Part shown: positions 16,283 to 25,904 of the stretch, piece by piece
How the letters are laid out: each line of letters begins with the position of its first letter
Position numbering within the stretch: position 1 is the stretch's first letter
Origin: Rivularia sp963920925
GTDB taxonomy: Bacteria > Cyanobacteriota > Cyanobacteriia > Cyanobacteriales > Nostocaceae
Reading direction: 5' to 3'
Assembly (NCBI RefSeq): GCF_963920925.1
Contig: NZ_CAWUDI010000010.1
Location: forward strand, 120,731 to 184,730
DNA length: 64,000 bases
Notes under the pieces: model-generated
Databases searched by the model: none
Told to the model about the DNA's origin: nothing
Seen by the model: the letters and a program-made list of their open reading frames with translations, nothing else
Position numbers and translations under genes: made by a program

Positions 16283-18445
16283 TTATTTACCGTAGTAAAT
16301 TCCTCTCCCATTGGTGCCAATAAAAACCAAACCAAACTCTGTGGAACTAGCTTCCATCACGTTTGGATCGTTACCGATAGGTTTGTTTTTATCGCCTATT
16401 CTTTGCCAATTTTGTCCATTATTTAAAGAACGAAATATACCTTTACCTTGGTTAGCAATTTCTCCATATAGATATAGTGCGTTACCTTTATTTCCGGTTT
16501 TAGGCTTGCCTAATGCAATCAAATATGCTCTATTTACTTCTCTAATTTGCCTAAAATTATTTCCTCCGTCGGTTGAGTGGAAAAGTCCTCGATCGTCGAG
16601 ACTCAGCCATAATTCACCTTTAACTCCTGAAACAGTTTTTAAAGAGTGCCAATCTGCATGGGGTAGCGATTCAGAAACGACTTCAAAAGATTTACCACCG
16701 TTACTGCTGCGATAGACTTTTTCGTCGGCATAATAGTAAAACGTATTGCCATCAACTTTGTCTGCTACTAAAGGTTGCGTCCAATTCCAAGTACCCTCGA
16801 AGCCATTTGGCAGACCAGAAACCGCCAGCCAAGAAGCACCACCATCCGTTGTTCGCAGAGGTTGAGTACCGCTGAGGGTAACAACGAATAAATTGGGATC
16901 GGTTGCAGACATGGCTACTCGCGTCGCCATTTGATTTTTGGGAAAACTCGAAAACTTATTCCAAGTTTTTCCACCATCGCTAGAAGTTGCGCCGCTATAA
17001 ATATTGTTATGACGACTTCCTCCCACTCTTACCATGTTTAAAGGGTTTTTTTGACTGTAAGCAATGCTATAAGTATCTTGAAAATCATGAGGTTTGCTAC
17101 TCAACATTTTCGACGGATAAGCATTTAGTCCTCGGTCATGGTAGAATCCCTCAACATCTACCAAACCGCTGATTAATGCTCCGGAGGGTGTTGAAACCAA
17201 GGTAAAGGTGACAATTTCTTCATGTCCACGCTGGTAGTTTGTCCACGCAACCGGATTGCGATTAATATTGTCAGTTCGCCATATTCCGTACCAATCTGTT
17301 AGCCAAACCCTACTTGTATTCCAGGGGTCAAATTCGATACTGGCTACCGAAGGTTTTGACTTCATATAGTCAGACCACCACGAAACTGTATTATTGGCTT
17401 GCCGTTTCTGCTGAGTCCATTTACTTCCACCGTTCAAAGAACGAAATATCTGTGTATATGAGTCACTATAAGTAGCAACCATAACATCATCCCTGTTTTT
17501 AGGATTAACGCTAACAGCGTTGAAAGCTAGTTTGTTTTCCTGGGGAGTAATATCTTTCCAACTACCTTTGACAAACTTGCTAACACCTTGGGCATGAGTT
17601 ACATATAAAGTATTCTCATTTCCTATGGCGATACGGTTGACTTCGGCGGGACTTTGTGGAATTTCAACCCAAGTTTTACCCGTATCAATCGATTTGTAGA
17701 TTCCATTTTTATGAGCTAGTGCATATATAGTTCCTTTTGTGTATCTATCAAAAGTTATAGCGTTTATGCCAATATCGTCATTGAGTCTGGGAAACGATTT
17801 GACTTTAGTCCAACTCTGACCAGCATTATCTGACTTCCACAGCCCATCTTGACGGGAACCAAAAAATAGATTTTTAGAGTTGAAAGGATTAACCGCTAAT
17901 CTTTCACCAGTCCATCTTTGTGATTCATTGCCACCCATTTTCAAGTCCAGATTCAGCTTAGTCCAAGTTCTGCCCCTATCTAAAGATTTAAGAATTGTAC
18001 CTTGAGGCTGCCACCAATCAGCAGTATATTTGCCTACAGCAATGTATACAATATTAGTGTCTTTCGGGTCAAGTGCTAAAGCTTCTCCTCCAAAGTAATT
18101 GCTATTAGCCTTCGTAAATTGTTCGTTAAGCGGTATCCAAGTTGAATCAGCGGGATTCCACCGATAAAAACCACCAATATCGGTCTTTATATATACTAAA
18201 TTACGCTCTTTTGGGTGAAGGTAAACTCCAGTTACATAACCTCCTCCACCGATAGCAACATTCGCAGTACCTAAAGCAGGATACTGTTGAGAACCAGCTT
18301 TCGCTACAGTAATTCGTTGGAATATATTGCCAACAAATCGATCGGAATCAAAGGAAAATTGAACTAATAATGTAGCTAGAAGAGCGATAAACGCAATGGT
18401 AAATATTTTACCCTGACGACGATTAAGTAGATTGAAGAAACGCAT
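16283..18445 (-). CDS. GH74-type (xyloglucanase-like) two-propeller glycoside hydrolase, membrane-anchored or secreted
   Basis: The 720-residue protein has an N-terminal membrane anchor or uncleaved signal (about residues 13-31) and then repeated BNR/beta-propeller blades of the GH74 family. Two conserved regions match GH74 closely: VAIGGGGYVTGVYLHP followed by KTDIGGFYRW (Asp89, the usual catalytic base), and VWLTDWYGIWRTDN...GHEEIV followed by SGLVDVEGFYHD (Asp430, the usual acid). Asp-box-like SxDxGxxW motifs recur (KSLDRGRTWT, KSDNAGQSWT, KSIDTGKTWV). GH74 enzymes cut beta-1,4-glucan backbones, often xyloglucan. The location among EPS genes suggests action on the cell's own polymer. ATG 18445 is preferred to a TTG at 18457. 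Confidence 0.82.
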   Translation of the reverse strand: MRFFNLLNRRQGKIFTIAFIALLATLLVQFSFDSDRFVGNIFQRITVAKAGSQQYPALGTANVAIGGGGYVTGVYLHPKERNLVYIKTDIGGFYRWNPADSTWIPLNEQFTKANSNYFGGEALALDPKDTNIVYIAVGKYTADWWQPQGTILKSLDRGRTWTKLNLDLKMGGNESQRWTGERLAVNPFNSKNLFFGSRQDGLWKSDNAGQSWTKVKSFPRLNDDIGINAITFDRYTKGTIYALAHKNGIYKSIDTGKTWVEIPQSPAEVNRIAIGNENTLYVTHAQGVSKFVKGSWKDITPQENKLAFNAVSVNPKNRDDVMVATYSDSYTQIFRSLNGGSKWTQQKRQANNTVSWWSDYMKSKPSVASIEFDPWNTSRVWLTDWYGIWRTDNINRNPVAWTNYQRGHEEIVTFTLVSTPSGALISGLVDVEGFYHDRGLNAYPSKMLSSKPHDFQDTYSIAYSQKNPLNMVRVGGSRHNNIYSGATSSDGGKTWNKFSSFPKNQMATRVAMSATDPNLFVVTLSGTQPLRTTDGGASWLAVSGLPNGFEGTWNWTQPLVADKVDGNTFYYYADEKVYRSSNGGKSFEVVSESLPHADWHSLKTVSGVKGELWLSLDDRGLFHSTDGGNNFRQIREVNRAYLIALGKPKTGNKGNALYLYGEIANQGKGIFRSLNNGQNWQRIGDKNKPIGNDPNVMEASSTEFGLVFIGTNGRGIYYGK

Positions 18446-18539
18446 TTTTAAAATCAATAAATATATGTATTACAGCGATTCTATATATTTGGCAATGATT
18501 TCAGGTAAAAACTTGTAGCAATCTTACATATATAGTTGT

Positions 18540-19589
18540 TTATGATGCTTCTCTCAACTTATCTTTATTAATAGTTTTCTGTTGTAAGTTGCCAATTATC
18601 TTCAAAGCGAACAATTTGATTTTCTCGTATAAAGGCTTCGGTACAACACAAAGTAAAAGAGCAGCAGCAATAGTTTCAAAGGTACGTTGAAAATCTTCTA
18701 TAATAATGGGCCAATAATTAACAATCGAACAGCAGATCAATTTTAAAGCTACAGTGCCCTTATTAACAGTAATTGCTCTCCTTGCTACATACCTCTGATG
18801 ATAAGCCCTCGCAGGTTTTAACCAACGTGCCATTTGCTCTGGAGCATAAGTATAAGTTTTTTCAAATAAATCTTCTCTTGTATCGAGCATCATTTTGAGG
18901 TTAGTTGATAAACCTTGAGAATGGACTCGGTAAAGAGTTAATGGTTGAGCAATTCCTGCAAATTTCCAGTCGGTTTTAATCGCTATTCTTACCCAACATT
19001 CAATATCTTCAGATAGCGCAAAAGTATCGTCAAAATAATAATCTTCGACATAACCGTAAATATTATCTTGAAACTTGATATCTTCAAAAACAGCTTTTTT
19101 GAACACCGCAGCAGAACCATTTCCAATTGGGCTACGACAAAGAATATCGAGAGGAGTAATATCTTGAAGTTTAGTAATTTGATAAATACCTAGAGGTTTA
19201 TCTGTTTCATCGATAAAAGCAGAACGACTAAAACTTACTCCTACATCTGGATGACTTTCCAAATGAGCAATATGCTTTGTTAACTTTTCTGGCAACCAAA
19301 TATCATCAGCATCTAAAAATGCGATATACTCACCGCTAGCATGACGGATGCCTGTATTTCTCGAACCAGGTAAGCCTCGATTTTTTTGATGCAAAATCTT
19401 AATTCTGGAGTCAGTAAACTGCTCGCAAACTTTAACGCTATTATCGGGAGATTCATCATCAACAATAATAATTTCTAGATTGTCATATGTTTGACTTAAA
19501 ACAGATTTAATGGTTCTTCCAATATATTTTTCCGCATTGTACAGGGGAATAATCACAGATACTTTTTTGCTGATTGTTTGCTGATTCAT
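18540..19589 (-). CDS. Glycosyltransferase family 2
   Basis: The 349-residue GT-A enzyme has VSVIIPLYNAEKYIG at the start, the DDESPDN nucleotide-binding loop, GSRNTGIRHASGEYIAFLDADD with the DxD motif, and a C-terminal helical extension. It adds one sugar to the lipid-linked repeat unit on the cytoplasmic side. The frame opens at 19616, but ATG 19589 (MNQQTISKKVSV) fits GT2 proteins better. It is one of three related GT2 genes in this locus. Confidence 0.92.
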   Translation of the reverse strand: MNQQTISKKVSVIIPLYNAEKYIGRTIKSVLSQTYDNLEIIIVDDESPDNSVKVCEQFTDSRIKILHQKNRGLPGSRNTGIRHASGEYIAFLDADDIWLPEKLTKHIAHLESHPDVGVSFSRSAFIDETDKPLGIYQITKLQDITPLDILCRSPIGNGSAAVFKKAVFEDIKFQDNIYGYVEDYYFDDTFALSEDIECWVRIAIKTDWKFAGIAQPLTLYRVHSQGLSTNLKMMLDTREDLFEKTYTYAPEQMARWLKPARAYHQRYVARRAITVNKGTVALKLICCSIVNYWPIIIEDFQRTFETIAAALLLCVVPKPLYEKIKLFALKIIGNLQQKTINKDKLREAS

Positions 19590-19770
19590 AATTGTTTGGT
19601 AGATGTAACTGCACAAAAAAAACTTCTAGCAAGTCAAATACTAGCAGAATTTTGGTTGCGTAAATATTTTATTTGCATCGATATCAACTAAAATAACTAA
19701 TGAAATGCATAAATAAAAATGCATTTTTTTTATTTTAGGAAAGTTAAATCCTGTCTGACTAAGCTTTAAC

Positions 19771-20745
19771 TCAATTAGTTTGTAACCTGGGGTCGGCAAC
19801 ATTACGAATAGTGGGACTTTGGTTTAAAATGCTAGAAGCAATTTTTGGAGTAAGTATTTGTAATATCAGCAGCTTCACTAATAATAACTGACCCTCTTTG
19901 CTTAATAATATTTTCGGAGAAAAACGAATAGCTTTCCATAATTTTTGAGTAGCTTGTTTAACAACTTTCTCATCAGTGGCTCGACTTAAGTAAAGTCGTG
20001 TCATAAATAAATAAATATAAGCAAAACCTCGATTATTCAAGTATTGTAATTCTAACGGTGCCGATTCAAACGCTCTTTCTAAAACCAAAGTTTGATATTT
20101 TTCCATCACATCAAGCTTGCTTGACATAGCCCCCGAAGATAATCGATAAATAATTTGAGGTTTAGGAACAACTACAAAATCCCATTTCGGTGCTAATCGC
20201 AACCAATAATCCCAGTCTTCACAAGATTTCAAACTCTCATCAAAATAGCCTACTGATTCAATCGCTTGTTTACGAATAAGTACGTTTGAGCCACTGGCGA
20301 TAAAATTACCGACTAATAAATTGGGGTAAACATTACCTTGAAAACTTTCAGATACACCGGGATGAAATGAATTTCCATTATTTCCCATACAAATCGTCCA
20401 GCTGTAAGCAACTCCTGCTTGAGGATTTTTTTGTAAAGCTTGAAGTTGCAGTTCTAATTTATCGGATGTCCATAAATCATCAGCGTCGATAAAAGATAAA
20501 AATTCTCCTGTAGCACGAACGATACCGCGATTGCGGGCTGCTGGTAAACCCCCATTTGGGTAAGAATAAATTTTTAATCTTTTGTCTTGTACGGTTTCTA
20601 ATAACTCTAATGTTCTATCGGTAGAACCATCATTAATAACTATTAACTCAAAATCCGAAAAACTTTGCTGTAACACTGAAGTAATGGTTTCGGAAATTGT
20701 ATTTTGAGAATTATAGGCTGGTACAATAACTGATATTTTTGGCAT
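19771..20745 (-). CDS. Glycosyltransferase family 2
   Basis: The 324-residue protein begins MPKISVIVPAYNSQNTISE and has INDGSTDRT, the GLPAARNRG loop and FLSFIDADDLW (DxD). The LxxCEDWDYWLRLA motif near residue 185 is typical of the acceptor-side loop. It resembles the neighbouring GT2 genes at 18540 and 22026, so the three probably arose by duplication and add different sugars of the same unit. Confidence 0.92.
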   Translation of the reverse strand: MPKISVIVPAYNSQNTISETITSVLQQSFSDFELIVINDGSTDRTLELLETVQDKRLKIYSYPNGGLPAARNRGIVRATGEFLSFIDADDLWTSDKLELQLQALQKNPQAGVAYSWTICMGNNGNSFHPGVSESFQGNVYPNLLVGNFIASGSNVLIRKQAIESVGYFDESLKSCEDWDYWLRLAPKWDFVVVPKPQIIYRLSSGAMSSKLDVMEKYQTLVLERAFESAPLELQYLNNRGFAYIYLFMTRLYLSRATDEKVVKQATQKLWKAIRFSPKILLSKEGQLLLVKLLILQILTPKIASSILNQSPTIRNVADPRLQTN

Positions 20746-20906
20746 TATAATTTACCTACTTATTGATTTTTGGTTGTAGTAAAAAACTAAATTGCGAGTG
20801 AATTGTTTATTTTTAGATAAACGCTTCACTCGCAATCGCTCGAATTATTTGTTTCTATTTAGAAGGATGAAACTTGAAGTAAACTCGGAGAAACTTTCAC
20901 CTAATT

Positions 20907-21923
20907 TTATAATTTGATAGATTCCATATAACTTTGTTGGTTAGCGAGACATTGATTAGAAGGAATATCTATCTTTATATCTATGTCTCTATTTGTTAAT
21001 ATTCTACGATCAAGTTGATCTAAAACTGTACTATCTACATTCATATCAAACTTGCGAGCAAAATGAAAATTATCCTGAGTTAAAGCCAGAAAATCTTTAC
21101 TAGTTAGTATGCGTGGATGTCCGTGACGACTATCAGCAAAGTCAGTATAACGAAAATTAGTATTACATAAGTTGAATTTTTTACTATTCACCAGCACTGT
21201 TTGTATTAAAGATTCTTCAGGAATGAAAGTCTTTTTGTAATAATCTAATACTTGGGTATTTTCGCTAACAAAGTTATATAGATATGTCGCACAGTTTCGA
21301 GATAGTGTAGTAAAAAAAGATCCTCCATAACAACTGAAATGTTTATTAAATAAACGATTAAAGTTTTTCATTCCAACTATCAATCCATAAGAATAATCTA
21401 ATCGAACAAAAGGTTGGCAATTGTTAACTATATGTTTAATCGGTCTTAACATATACTTTTGCCGAGGCGATAAGTATTCTTTAAAATGTTTATAGCTGTA
21501 TAAATATCTAGTATTTACTACTTTTCTACTCCAGGGACTCTGCTTTGAATATACATCATAATACTCTACAAAACCGTCATAATCTGTACTAGATAAAAAT
21601 TTTTCAACTTTGTCAAGAGGTTGGGTAGGGTAATCTTGACCTGTCAGATTAATTAGCCAGTCAAAATGAATATTTTGATTAAATAACCAACCAATAGCAT
21701 CAAAAAAACCTTGAATGATGCCGAAGCTACCCATCATTACCCCATTATTAGGAATTACTTCAACATTCTCAAGCTTTTGGAATAAGCTGATATTCAAATT
21801 ACAACTATTAAAGTTATGACTTACAACTATAAATGAATTAGAACTTGTATTCTTAATTAATTTAACAAGTCTGTATATTTGCTCTGGATTCTTATAAGTC
21901 TGAATCAAATAACATATTGTCAT
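20907..21923 (-). CDS. GT14 family beta-glycosyltransferase (core-2/I-branching enzyme-like)
   Basis: The 338-residue protein begins MTICYLIQTYKNPEQIYRLV and continues with FIVVSHN, WLINLTGQDYPTQPLD and GGSFFTTLSRNCATYL. These are the features of bacterial GT14 proteins, related to animal beta-1,6-N-acetylglucosaminyltransferases and plant xylosyltransferases. Bacterial members are metal-independent GT-A enzymes in polysaccharide loci. It could create a branch in the repeat unit; linkage and donor cannot be deduced. It sits between two GT2 genes on the same strand. Confidence 0.85.
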   Translation of the reverse strand: MTICYLIQTYKNPEQIYRLVKLIKNTSSNSFIVVSHNFNSCNLNISLFQKLENVEVIPNNGVMMGSFGIIQGFFDAIGWLFNQNIHFDWLINLTGQDYPTQPLDKVEKFLSSTDYDGFVEYYDVYSKQSPWSRKVVNTRYLYSYKHFKEYLSPRQKYMLRPIKHIVNNCQPFVRLDYSYGLIVGMKNFNRLFNKHFSCYGGSFFTTLSRNCATYLYNFVSENTQVLDYYKKTFIPEESLIQTVLVNSKKFNLCNTNFRYTDFADSRHGHPRILTSKDFLALTQDNFHFARKFDMNVDSTVLDQLDRRILTNRDIDIKIDIPSNQCLANQQSYMESIKL

Positions 21924-22025
21924 ATTATTTTGTTTTCTCCAAGATGCTTCCTGTCAAAAAGAATACTTCATAAATCCTGTAAATTAGCAAACATCTGTTA
22001 AATACATAAAATTTTTATCTAATCT

Positions 22026-22967
22026 TTACACAACTTGAGAAAATTTACGTAAGTTTACATAATTCAAAATCTGAGCGCCGTAAACTGCTAGGATTGTCAC
22101 CAACGTTGTCCCTGGCTCTCTTATTACCAGTCGCCAATCTGAATTTAATGCCCGATTTAAAAAATCAACTCCAACTTTTGGCGAAAGACGCAGGCGGAAA
22201 GCTCTACGTGCTAAGTAGCGTAGATGATTGCTTCTAGCTCTACAATAATGTTGATCGACTAATTCGGGTGCATTTGCTCTAGCTTTATCCATCAAAGTTT
22301 CCCAGCCCTCTTCCATTTTGTACAGTTGTGATGATAGACCTCCTTGTGTTGTTCTATACCCAATAAGTACTTGTTCGATTCCTTCAATTTTCCAATGGCT
22401 ACAGACAACCCGAAACAGAAAATCCATATCTTCTGAATAGCTCATGGTGCAATCGAAGCAGCCGATATCCTCAAAAACTTGCCGACGAACCACGATATTT
22501 GATACTGTCATGGTGGGATTTTCGTACAAAAAATGCTGGGGTTGTAGTTTGGTTAAACGCCCTCTAGCGATTTTTCCGGTATGACTTCCATCAGGATTTA
22601 AAAATTCTACTTTTGCATAGCTAACGCCTAAATCGGGATTTTTTTCCAAATGCTCCAAATGGAATTTTAAGTTTTTAGGGAACCATTTATCATCTGCATC
22701 AATAAAAGCAATGTATTTGGATTGAGAAAGATTAATTCCTTGATTACGAGTTGCCGATACTCCTTGATTACATTGAACTAAAACTTTTACTCTTTCGTCT
22801 ATTTTGTTGTATTTATCGGCAATTGCAGCAGTATCATCTGTAGAACCATCATCAATAATTATGAGTTCAAAATTAGTAAAAGTTTGACTTAAAACCGATT
22901 CAATTGTCTGTGATAGATATGCAGCAGCGTTGTAAGCTGGCATAACTACTGTAAATGCAGCACTCAT
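22026..22967 (-). CDS. Glycosyltransferase family 2
   Basis: The 313-residue GT-A enzyme shows FTVVMPAYNAAAYLS, IIDDGSTDDT, GVSATRNQG and YIAFIDADDKW (DxD), then SYSEDMDFLFRVV. The C-terminal part closely resembles the GT2 at 18540 (RARSNHLRYLARRAFRL versus RAYHQRYVARRAI), evidence for duplication within the locus. It lies 38 bases downstream of the flippase gene and is likely co-transcribed with it. Confidence 0.92.
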   Translation of the reverse strand: MSAAFTVVMPAYNAAAYLSQTIESVLSQTFTNFELIIIDDGSTDDTAAIADKYNKIDERVKVLVQCNQGVSATRNQGINLSQSKYIAFIDADDKWFPKNLKFHLEHLEKNPDLGVSYAKVEFLNPDGSHTGKIARGRLTKLQPQHFLYENPTMTVSNIVVRRQVFEDIGCFDCTMSYSEDMDFLFRVVCSHWKIEGIEQVLIGYRTTQGGLSSQLYKMEEGWETLMDKARANAPELVDQHYCRARSNHLRYLARRAFRLRLSPKVGVDFLNRALNSDWRLVIREPGTTLVTILAVYGAQILNYVNLRKFSQVV

Positions 22968-23005
22968 GATTTTTAATTAAGAATATTGTTGGCAATTGGG
23001 AAAAT

Positions 23006-24304
23006 TTAACGTTTAGAAGACTTGATTTTGGGTTTCGATTGCTTAAATGCTACCGAATCTTTGGCGAATACAAATTTTGTTGCCCAAACGGTAAACATTG
23101 GCATTGCTAAAGCGTGAGAAATTAATACGGATACTGCGACTCCATAAATTCCCCAATTCATACCAATTAATAATGAGGTAACAAAGATTGCGGTAAATAG
23201 TACGCTCCAGCGCAAATTAATCCAAGCTTTATCTAACGATTGCAGTAATAAAGCCGCTGCTGTACCGAATGGACGGGGTATGGCAGAAAGACAAATTATT
23301 ACCAAGATGGGCACTGCCATTCTCCACTTTTCACCAAAAATAATCGGTACGTAAAACGGAGCTAAACTTGACTGAAGAATAACTAAAGGAATTATCACCA
23401 AGCCGATTGTTTTCAGACTGTGAAAATATTTTTGCTTAAATTCACCGAAGTTATGTCTCGCCGCACAAAGATGTGGATAAAGTGGCCAAACCATGATATT
23501 TGTGACGTTTAAACTGATACCTAAACCAGCATTAAAAGCAAAAAAATAAATTCCTAAAGCTTCAACCCCTAAAACTCTTCCTACTAATAAATAGTCAATA
23601 TTTGCTCTAAGTTTCTCTAACAATTCATAACCAAGTACGTCTTTACCAAAATCAACTATTTCTTTCCATCTTTTCAGACTAAAAGACATTTTTGGTCGCC
23701 AAGATACGTTGATATGAGTAACTACTATCCATACTGGAGTTGTAAAAAGTCCGGGCAATACTAAAGCCCACATACCCATTCCTGCAAGCGCAAATGCTGG
23801 AATCAGAATGTTATTCAGCATTGATTGAATTGCCGTACTGATTGCCGTAATTTTTAGTCTATTAGCTCTATCTATTAATGCATTATGAACGGCGAAAAAC
23901 GGCAACATTAAGTAGACTAAACTGTATACGCAAAGTGGTAATATTAGTTTTTCTTCGTTATAAAACCATGCAATAGGAAAAGCCGCAATGCATTGAATTA
24001 GAAATAGTGAAATGCATAAAATCCAATTTAACCAGTAGGCTGTATTGCAAAAGACTTCTACATCTTCCTCATCAGCTTGTACAATTTTGCCGCCAATTCC
24101 GGCTCTGAGGGTAAAAACCGTCGTAAATTCATTTATAGTTAGAACAACTGCTGCTAATCCGTAATCTTGGGGACTCAGAGCGCGGGCTAGTACTACTGTT
24201 GCTCCCAAACGGAATACACGATTTACTAATTCGGCAGCCCCAAGCCAACCAATATTGCGGATGAATTGGTTTGATAACTGTTGCTTAATTTTTTCAATTA
24301 TCAT
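23006..24304 (-). CDS. Wzx-like polysaccharide flippase (MOP superfamily)
   Basis: The 432-residue protein has about 11-12 predicted membrane helices and begins with the family pattern NIGWLGAAELVNRVFRLGATVVLARALSPQDYGL. It belongs to the lipopolysaccharide/polysaccharide biosynthesis transporter group (WzxC-like) that moves undecaprenyl-linked repeat units across the inner membrane. The length is slightly short for WzxC (about 480) but typical for cyanobacterial versions. It is followed closely by a GT2 gene. Confidence 0.9.
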   Translation of the reverse strand: MIIEKIKQQLSNQFIRNIGWLGAAELVNRVFRLGATVVLARALSPQDYGLAAVVLTINEFTTVFTLRAGIGGKIVQADEEDVEVFCNTAYWLNWILCISLFLIQCIAAFPIAWFYNEEKLILPLCVYSLVYLMLPFFAVHNALIDRANRLKITAISTAIQSMLNNILIPAFALAGMGMWALVLPGLFTTPVWIVVTHINVSWRPKMSFSLKRWKEIVDFGKDVLGYELLEKLRANIDYLLVGRVLGVEALGIYFFAFNAGLGISLNVTNIMVWPLYPHLCAARHNFGEFKQKYFHSLKTIGLVIIPLVILQSSLAPFYVPIIFGEKWRMAVPILVIICLSAIPRPFGTAAALLLQSLDKAWINLRWSVLFTAIFVTSLLIGMNWGIYGVAVSVLISHALAMPMFTVWATKFVFAKDSVAFKQSKPKIKSSKR

Positions 24305-24351
24305 CTATTTAATATTGGTAGAACGAAATGATAGCATTAGTTTTTATTTCT

Positions 24352-24399
24352 TTATAGGACTTAATAGAGCCCCCCTTTTTAAGGGGGGTTGGGGGGATC
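24352..24399. repeat. C/G-run hairpin dispersed repeat
   Basis: 'ggacttaatagagcccccc' followed by a G-run and 'ttggggggatc' is the inverted counterpart of 9582-9628. It lies between the wzx-like and wzy-like genes. Confidence 0.8.
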
Positions 24400-24547
24400 G
24401 GAAATGTTTGAAACACTCTATTTTCGTTATTGCTGCGTAAGTCCTACTTTAATGAAATGATTTTTAATTATTAGGTATCACCCATAATTTTCAAAAATGA
24501 CCTAATAAAAAATATAGCGGTTTTCGCTTGAGTCAAATACATTTGAA

Positions 24548-24608
24548 ACCTCACCCTCGTTCCCTCTCTTTGTTAAGGAGAGGGATGTCCGTCAGCACAG
24601 GGTGAGGT
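24548..24608. repeat. Nested inverted repeat ACCTCACCCT/AGGGTGAGGT
   Basis: ACCTCACCCT (24548-24557) pairs with AGGGTGAGGT (24599-24608), enclosing CCCTCTC...GAGAGGG, a second hairpin. It lies 19 bases past the end of the polymerase gene, so it might limit read-through from that gene to the flippase gene on the minus strand. Similar sequence is part of the MITE at 30149. Confidence 0.65.
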
Positions 24609-24626
24609 TAAACATAGAAAGTAATA

Positions 24627-25901
24627 CTAAGCTAAAATAGGGTTTTTAAACTTTTGCTTAATTTTTGAATCTTTAAAAGCGATTCCCATAATTATTAAAC
24701 CAGGCCAAATAATATAGCCTAAAATATCTATTTGTTCTCCAAGAGAAAATACGAGTAATACTAGCAAAATGCTCAAAGATGTTTCGGCAAGTTTACTATG
24801 ACGAGCTTTAATTAATAATTCAATCAAACTCCATAATACAGGAACTAATAAAGCCATGAAGCCTACTAATCCCTTGGTATACAACAGCCCAACCCAAGTA
24901 TGGTGAGAACCAATGGGTAAATTTGCTAAAACTGGCGGTCCTGGTTTTTGTGTTCCGTGACCCCAAATAGGAGCTTCTTTCCAAGCTTCCATTCCCACTC
25001 TTTGTAAAGCAGCACGAACCCTTGAAGAATCTGCTCTGGAACTGTAGAATGTATCAACAAATTCTGTAGCAGCATTTGACAGTTGAGTACTAAAAATTCC
25101 GGCAATAAAACTAACTATTCCGGCTGTTATTTGTACTTTAGGGCGAGCAAAGTTTTTTAAGCCCCAAATAATAATTAATACTAGTGGTAGACAAACAAGA
25201 GCGGCTCGTGAAAGAGATACAATATTCATCGCGATCGCGCCAACTATACCAATGTATCTCCACTTTTTATTCGACTCTTGCAGCACCATAAAAAAGTACA
25301 CATTGCTAACTAAACCTAAAGCAGGACACCAAGGAGTAAATAAAAATAAACGGACGTTATCAACGCCATAGTCTGACGTGTAAAATCCGACGTTATGAAA
25401 AATTGGTCCGTTTTGAATCAATCTTTCGATGGGAGAAGTATAAAGAATCTCTGGTAAATTTGCTGCGTAGGCTGCATAAGCAATCGGAATTGCGATTAAA
25501 CTTTGCAAGCATAATATACATATCGCTCGGTAAATCAATTTTGGTCTGATATTTAAACAGCCGCCGAGCAGAAACAAAGGTATGATTGCCGTACTCGTTA
25601 ACCAGCCTAAAATAGCTCTTAAAATAGCAGTTCTTCCTAAATTAAAATCTGTTATACCGGCGTAAGTTGCTAATAAAGTAATTAGCGAATAGACTCCCCA
25701 CAGCCATGTTATCCACGGAATGCGAATCTTTTCTTCAGGTGGAGTTTTTTCAGTTTGCAGCAAAACTTTAAAAACTAAATACCCACCTAATACCCATGCT
25801 AATCCTGAATAAACGGGAAACAGCAGACCTAATGCGTAGATACCATAGGTGCCGATTATTACGTACCAAATTATACTTTCTTCCAAGTTTTGGGGTTTCA
25901 C
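24627..25901 (-). CDS. Wzy-like O-antigen/exopolysaccharide polymerase
   Basis: The 424-residue protein is strongly hydrophobic with about ten membrane helices. It has the Wzy/O-antigen ligase pattern near residues 310-345 (IWGHGTQKPG, then GSHHTWVGLLYTKGLVG), the periplasmic loop that handles the lipid-linked chain. It would polymerise repeat units at the periplasmic face. The start is GTG at 25901, only three bases after the TAG of the chain-length gene, so translation of the two is probably coupled. Polymerase versus ligase cannot be separated by sequence; the locus context favours polymerase. Confidence 0.82.
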   Translation of the reverse strand: MKPQNLEESIIWYVIIGTYGIYALGLLFPVYSGLAWVLGGYLVFKVLLQTEKTPPEEKIRIPWITWLWGVYSLITLLATYAGITDFNLGRTAILRAILGWLTSTAIIPLFLLGGCLNIRPKLIYRAICILCLQSLIAIPIAYAAYAANLPEILYTSPIERLIQNGPIFHNVGFYTSDYGVDNVRLFLFTPWCPALGLVSNVYFFMVLQESNKKWRYIGIVGAIAMNIVSLSRAALVCLPLVLIIIWGLKNFARPKVQITAGIVSFIAGIFSTQLSNAATEFVDTFYSSRADSSRVRAALQRVGMEAWKEAPIWGHGTQKPGPPVLANLPIGSHHTWVGLLYTKGLVGFMALLVPVLWSLIELLIKARHSKLAETSLSILLVLLVFSLGEQIDILGYIIWPGLIIMGIAFKDSKIKQKFKNPILA

Positions 25902-25904
25902 GAT

